Part shown: positions 59,765-64,000 of the stretch, piece after piece
Layout: each line of letters opens with the position of its first letter
Position numbering within the stretch: the first letter of the stretch is position 1
Source of the DNA: Rheinheimera soli
GTDB lineage: Bacteria > Pseudomonadota > Gammaproteobacteria > Enterobacterales > Alteromonadaceae
Length of the DNA stretch: 64,000 nucleotides
Assembly: GCF_021290985.1 (NCBI RefSeq)
Contig: NZ_JAJOYU010000012.1
Location: 1 to 64,000, forward strand
Reading direction: 5' to 3'
Translations under genes and position numbers: made by a program
Notes under the pieces: generated by a model
Told to the model about the DNA's origin: nothing
The model's database searches: none
The model's input: the letters and a program-made list of their open reading frames with translations, nothing else

Positions 59765-60367
59765 TTAACCTAACCAGGGTTGTGCTGTGGCACGTTGTGT
59801 TTCATAGCTGGATATTTGTGGTTCAAACTGTTCGCTGGCACCGATAAAATCCAGGCCACTTAATAAACGCTGCTTAATGTCAGGGTCTATCTGAAAACCT
59901 ACGGCAGCATTATTACCCAGAATAATCTGCTGGCCTGCCAAATCAATTTTCCATTCCTGCGTACCTTGCTGGCATCGACTGAATAAAAACTCGATATTGG
60001 ATGCGCTTAGGCTGATCAGTAACATGCCGTTGTTAATGCTGTTATTAAAGAAAATATCGGCAAAACTCTCGGCAATCACCACGTTAAAACCATACTGCTG
60101 AATAGCCCAAGGCGCATGTTCACGGCTTGAACCGCAACCAAAGTTAGCCCGGGTCAGCAGAATAGAAGCTCCTTTGTATTGAGGCTCGTTTAACACAAAA
60201 TCCGGGTTAGGTTGTTCATTGGCCAGATAACGCCAGTCATAAAACAAAGCTTCGGCAAAACCGTCGCGGCTGACCGAAGTTAAAAACTGCTTCGGAATAA
60301 TCTGGTCGGTATCGACATTATTTTTATCTAAAGGGCAGACCAGCCCTTGTGCAAAAATCTGGCTCAT
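59765..60367 (-). CDS. leuD: 3-isopropylmalate dehydratase small subunit
   Basis: The 200-residue subunit has the swivel-domain motifs of Leu[14 protein letters not shown] (about 18-30) and [14 protein letters not shown], whose Ser/Arg residues complete the active site, and NSINNGML. With LeuC it isomerises 2-isopropylmalate to 3-isopropylmalate in leucine synthesis. It overlaps leuC by four bases and is the last gene of the operon. Confidence 0.97.
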   Translation of the reverse strand: MSQIFAQGLVCPLDKNNVDTDQIIPKQFLTSVSRDGFAEALFYDWRYLANEQPNPDFVLNEPQYKGASILLTRANFGCGSSREHAPWAIQQYGFNVVIAESFADIFFNNSINNGMLLISLSASNIEFLFSRCQQGTQEWKIDLAGQQIILGNNAAVGFQIDPDIKQRLLSGLDFIGASEQFEPQISSYETQRATAQPWLG

Positions 60368-61787
60368 GAGTAACTCCCTTCAGCGCGCTCTACATAAGAA
60401 ATATCGACAAAATGACCGGCAATAGCTGCAGCTGCTGCCATAGCGGGGCTGACCAAATGAGTGCGGCTGCCACGGCCCTGACGGCCTTCAAAGTTGCGGT
60501 TTGAGGTGGAAGCACAACGCTGACCTGCTTCAACACGATCGTCGTTCATGCCTAAGCACATAGAGCAGCCTGGCTCACGCCATTCAAAACCAGAAGCTTT
60601 AAAAATATCAGCCAAACCTTCAGCTTCGGCCTGACGTTTCACCTGACCTGAGCCTGGTACTATTAAAGCGCGAACACCGGACGCTACTTGTTTGCCTTGC
60701 ACCACAGCGGCGGCCTGGCGCAAATCTTCAATCCGGCTGTTGGTACAGGAACCAATAAAGACCACATCGACTTTCAGGTCGGTTAACTTCTGGCCCGCTT
60801 CAATACCCATATAAGCTAAAGCACGGCGCGCCGCGTCGGCCTTAATTAAATCGCTGAACGACTCAGGGGACGGAATAGGTTGATCTACAGCTATGACCTG
60901 CTCTGGGTTCGTCCCCCAGGTCACTTGTGGTCTGATGTTTTCTGCGGCAATAGTCACTGTTTTATCAAACACAGCATCAGCATCTGAATACAGGCTTTGC
61001 CAATACTGCACTGCGGCGTCCCAATGTTCTGCTTGTGGTGCGTGAGGTTTGCCTTTTAAATAGCTAAAAGTGACGTCATCCGGTGCTATTAAACCTGCTT
61101 TAGCACCCATTTCAATGCTCATATTACACAGCGTCATACGGCCTTCCATGCTCATGCCACGAATAGCAGAGCCACAGAATTCAGCCACATAACCATTACC
61201 ACCAGCTGTACCTAACTGGCCTATCACTGCCATAATCACATCTTTGGGTGTAACAAAAGGCGATAAAGAACCTGTGACTTCCACTTTTAAGGTTTTTGCC
61301 ACTTGCTGCTGCAAAGTTTGGGTCGCCAGCACGTGTTCTACTTCAGAAGTACCAATACCAAAGGCGATAGCGCCAAAAGCACCATGAGTGGAGGTGTGAG
61401 AATCACCACAAACAATAATCATACCCGGCTGAGTTAAACCCAGTTCAGGGCCAATCACATGCACTATGCCTTGATCCGGGTGCATTAAATCCAGCAAAGG
61501 CACATTAAATTCTTTGCAGTTGGTCGCCAATGCTTCCAGCTGTTTACGTGAGGTTTCCCCTGCCGCATCTATGCTACGCAGCTGAGTCGAGACGTTATGG
61601 TCCATAGTGGCATAAGTTAAATCAGGACGGCGTACAGTGCGGCCAGCCTGACGCAAACCAGCAAAAGCCTGAGGGCTGGTGACTTCATGTATTAAATGCC
61701 GGTCAACAAACAACAAATCTGTGCTGCCATTCACTGGAGCCACCACATGGCTTTGGTAAATTTTCTGATATAAGGTTTTGGCCATCA

Positions 61788-61788
<1 letters not shown>
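60364..61788 (-). CDS. leuC: 3-isopropylmalate dehydratase large subunit
   Basis: The 474-residue subunit binds a [4Fe-4S] cluster through Cys348 (GSCTNSR), Cys408 and Cys411 ([10 protein letters not shown]). It is an aconitase-family enzyme acting with LeuD. The aconitase signature [15 protein letters not shown] is at about 127-141. Two successive ATG codons (61788 and 61785) can start it, and the first overlaps the last base of the leuB stop, so translation is coupled. Length is standard. Confidence 0.97.

Positions 61789-64000
<2,212 letters not shown>

Overview
The window looks like chromosome of an aquatic gammaproteobacterium of the Alteromonadales/Chromatiales group, most like Rheinheimera or Alishewanella. 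This is inferred from protein family content and moderate GC, not from a marker gene. Supporting content is large TonB-dependent receptors of the Xanthomonas/Caulobacter type, a tryptophan-halogenase-like gene beside one of them, DUF3019, DUF3334 and DUF3718 proteins, and a compact leuABCD operon. No tRNA, rRNA, CRISPR array, insertion sequence or prophage was seen.

Layout. (1) 1-2080: tandem array of at least six small secreted, cysteine-containing paralogues, the first cut by the window edge, closed by a strong terminator. (2) 2083-4296, minus: DUF350 / YgiB-like / YgiC-like operon. (3) 4474-6099: chemoreceptor. (4) 6394-22697: starch/maltodextrin locus with two TonB-dependent receptors, a lipoprotein pullulanase, a halogenase-like flavoprotein, a GH31 alpha-glucosidase and a GH13 cyclomaltodextrinase-like enzyme. 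It continues at 26815-30573 with an MFS sugar transporter and a LacI-family regulator. The palindrome TGAATACGTATTCA occurs upstream of both receptors and the MFS gene and is probably the regulator's operator. (5) 22691-26654: DCC thiol oxidoreductase, a flagellin-D1-like coiled-coil protein with a FlaF-like partner, and an M13 lipoprotein peptidase. (6) 30929-34097: OmpV/MipA, DUF3019, response regulator, sensor kinase. (7) 34101-38989: DUF3334, acetyltransferase, periplasmic binding protein, Bcr/CflA efflux pump, comM. (8) 39259-53653: a seven-gene plus-strand run: TPR/beta-barrel protein, FecR protein, 2124-residue repeat lipoprotein, metallo-beta-lactamase-fold hydrolase, CHASE2 class III cyclase, GAF/HD-GYP phosphodiesterase and a binding protein. 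(9) 53722-59460: TerC, a MarR-HlyD-DUF2955 efflux operon with a double palindrome operator, a TRIC channel, an unknown anchored protein and DUF3718. (10) 59765-64000: leuD, leuC, leuB and a 5'-truncated leuA, minus strand.

How it works together (inference). Region 4 forms a path from outside to inside: surface debranching by pullulanase, receptor uptake of maltodextrins, periplasmic cleavage by GH13 and GH31 enzymes, inner-membrane import by the MFS carrier, and LacI-type control. Region 8 could link an outer-surface adhesin-like protein to cyclic-nucleotide turnover. Regions 1, 5 (flagellin-like/FlaF-like pair) and 8 are the best candidates for undescribed biology.
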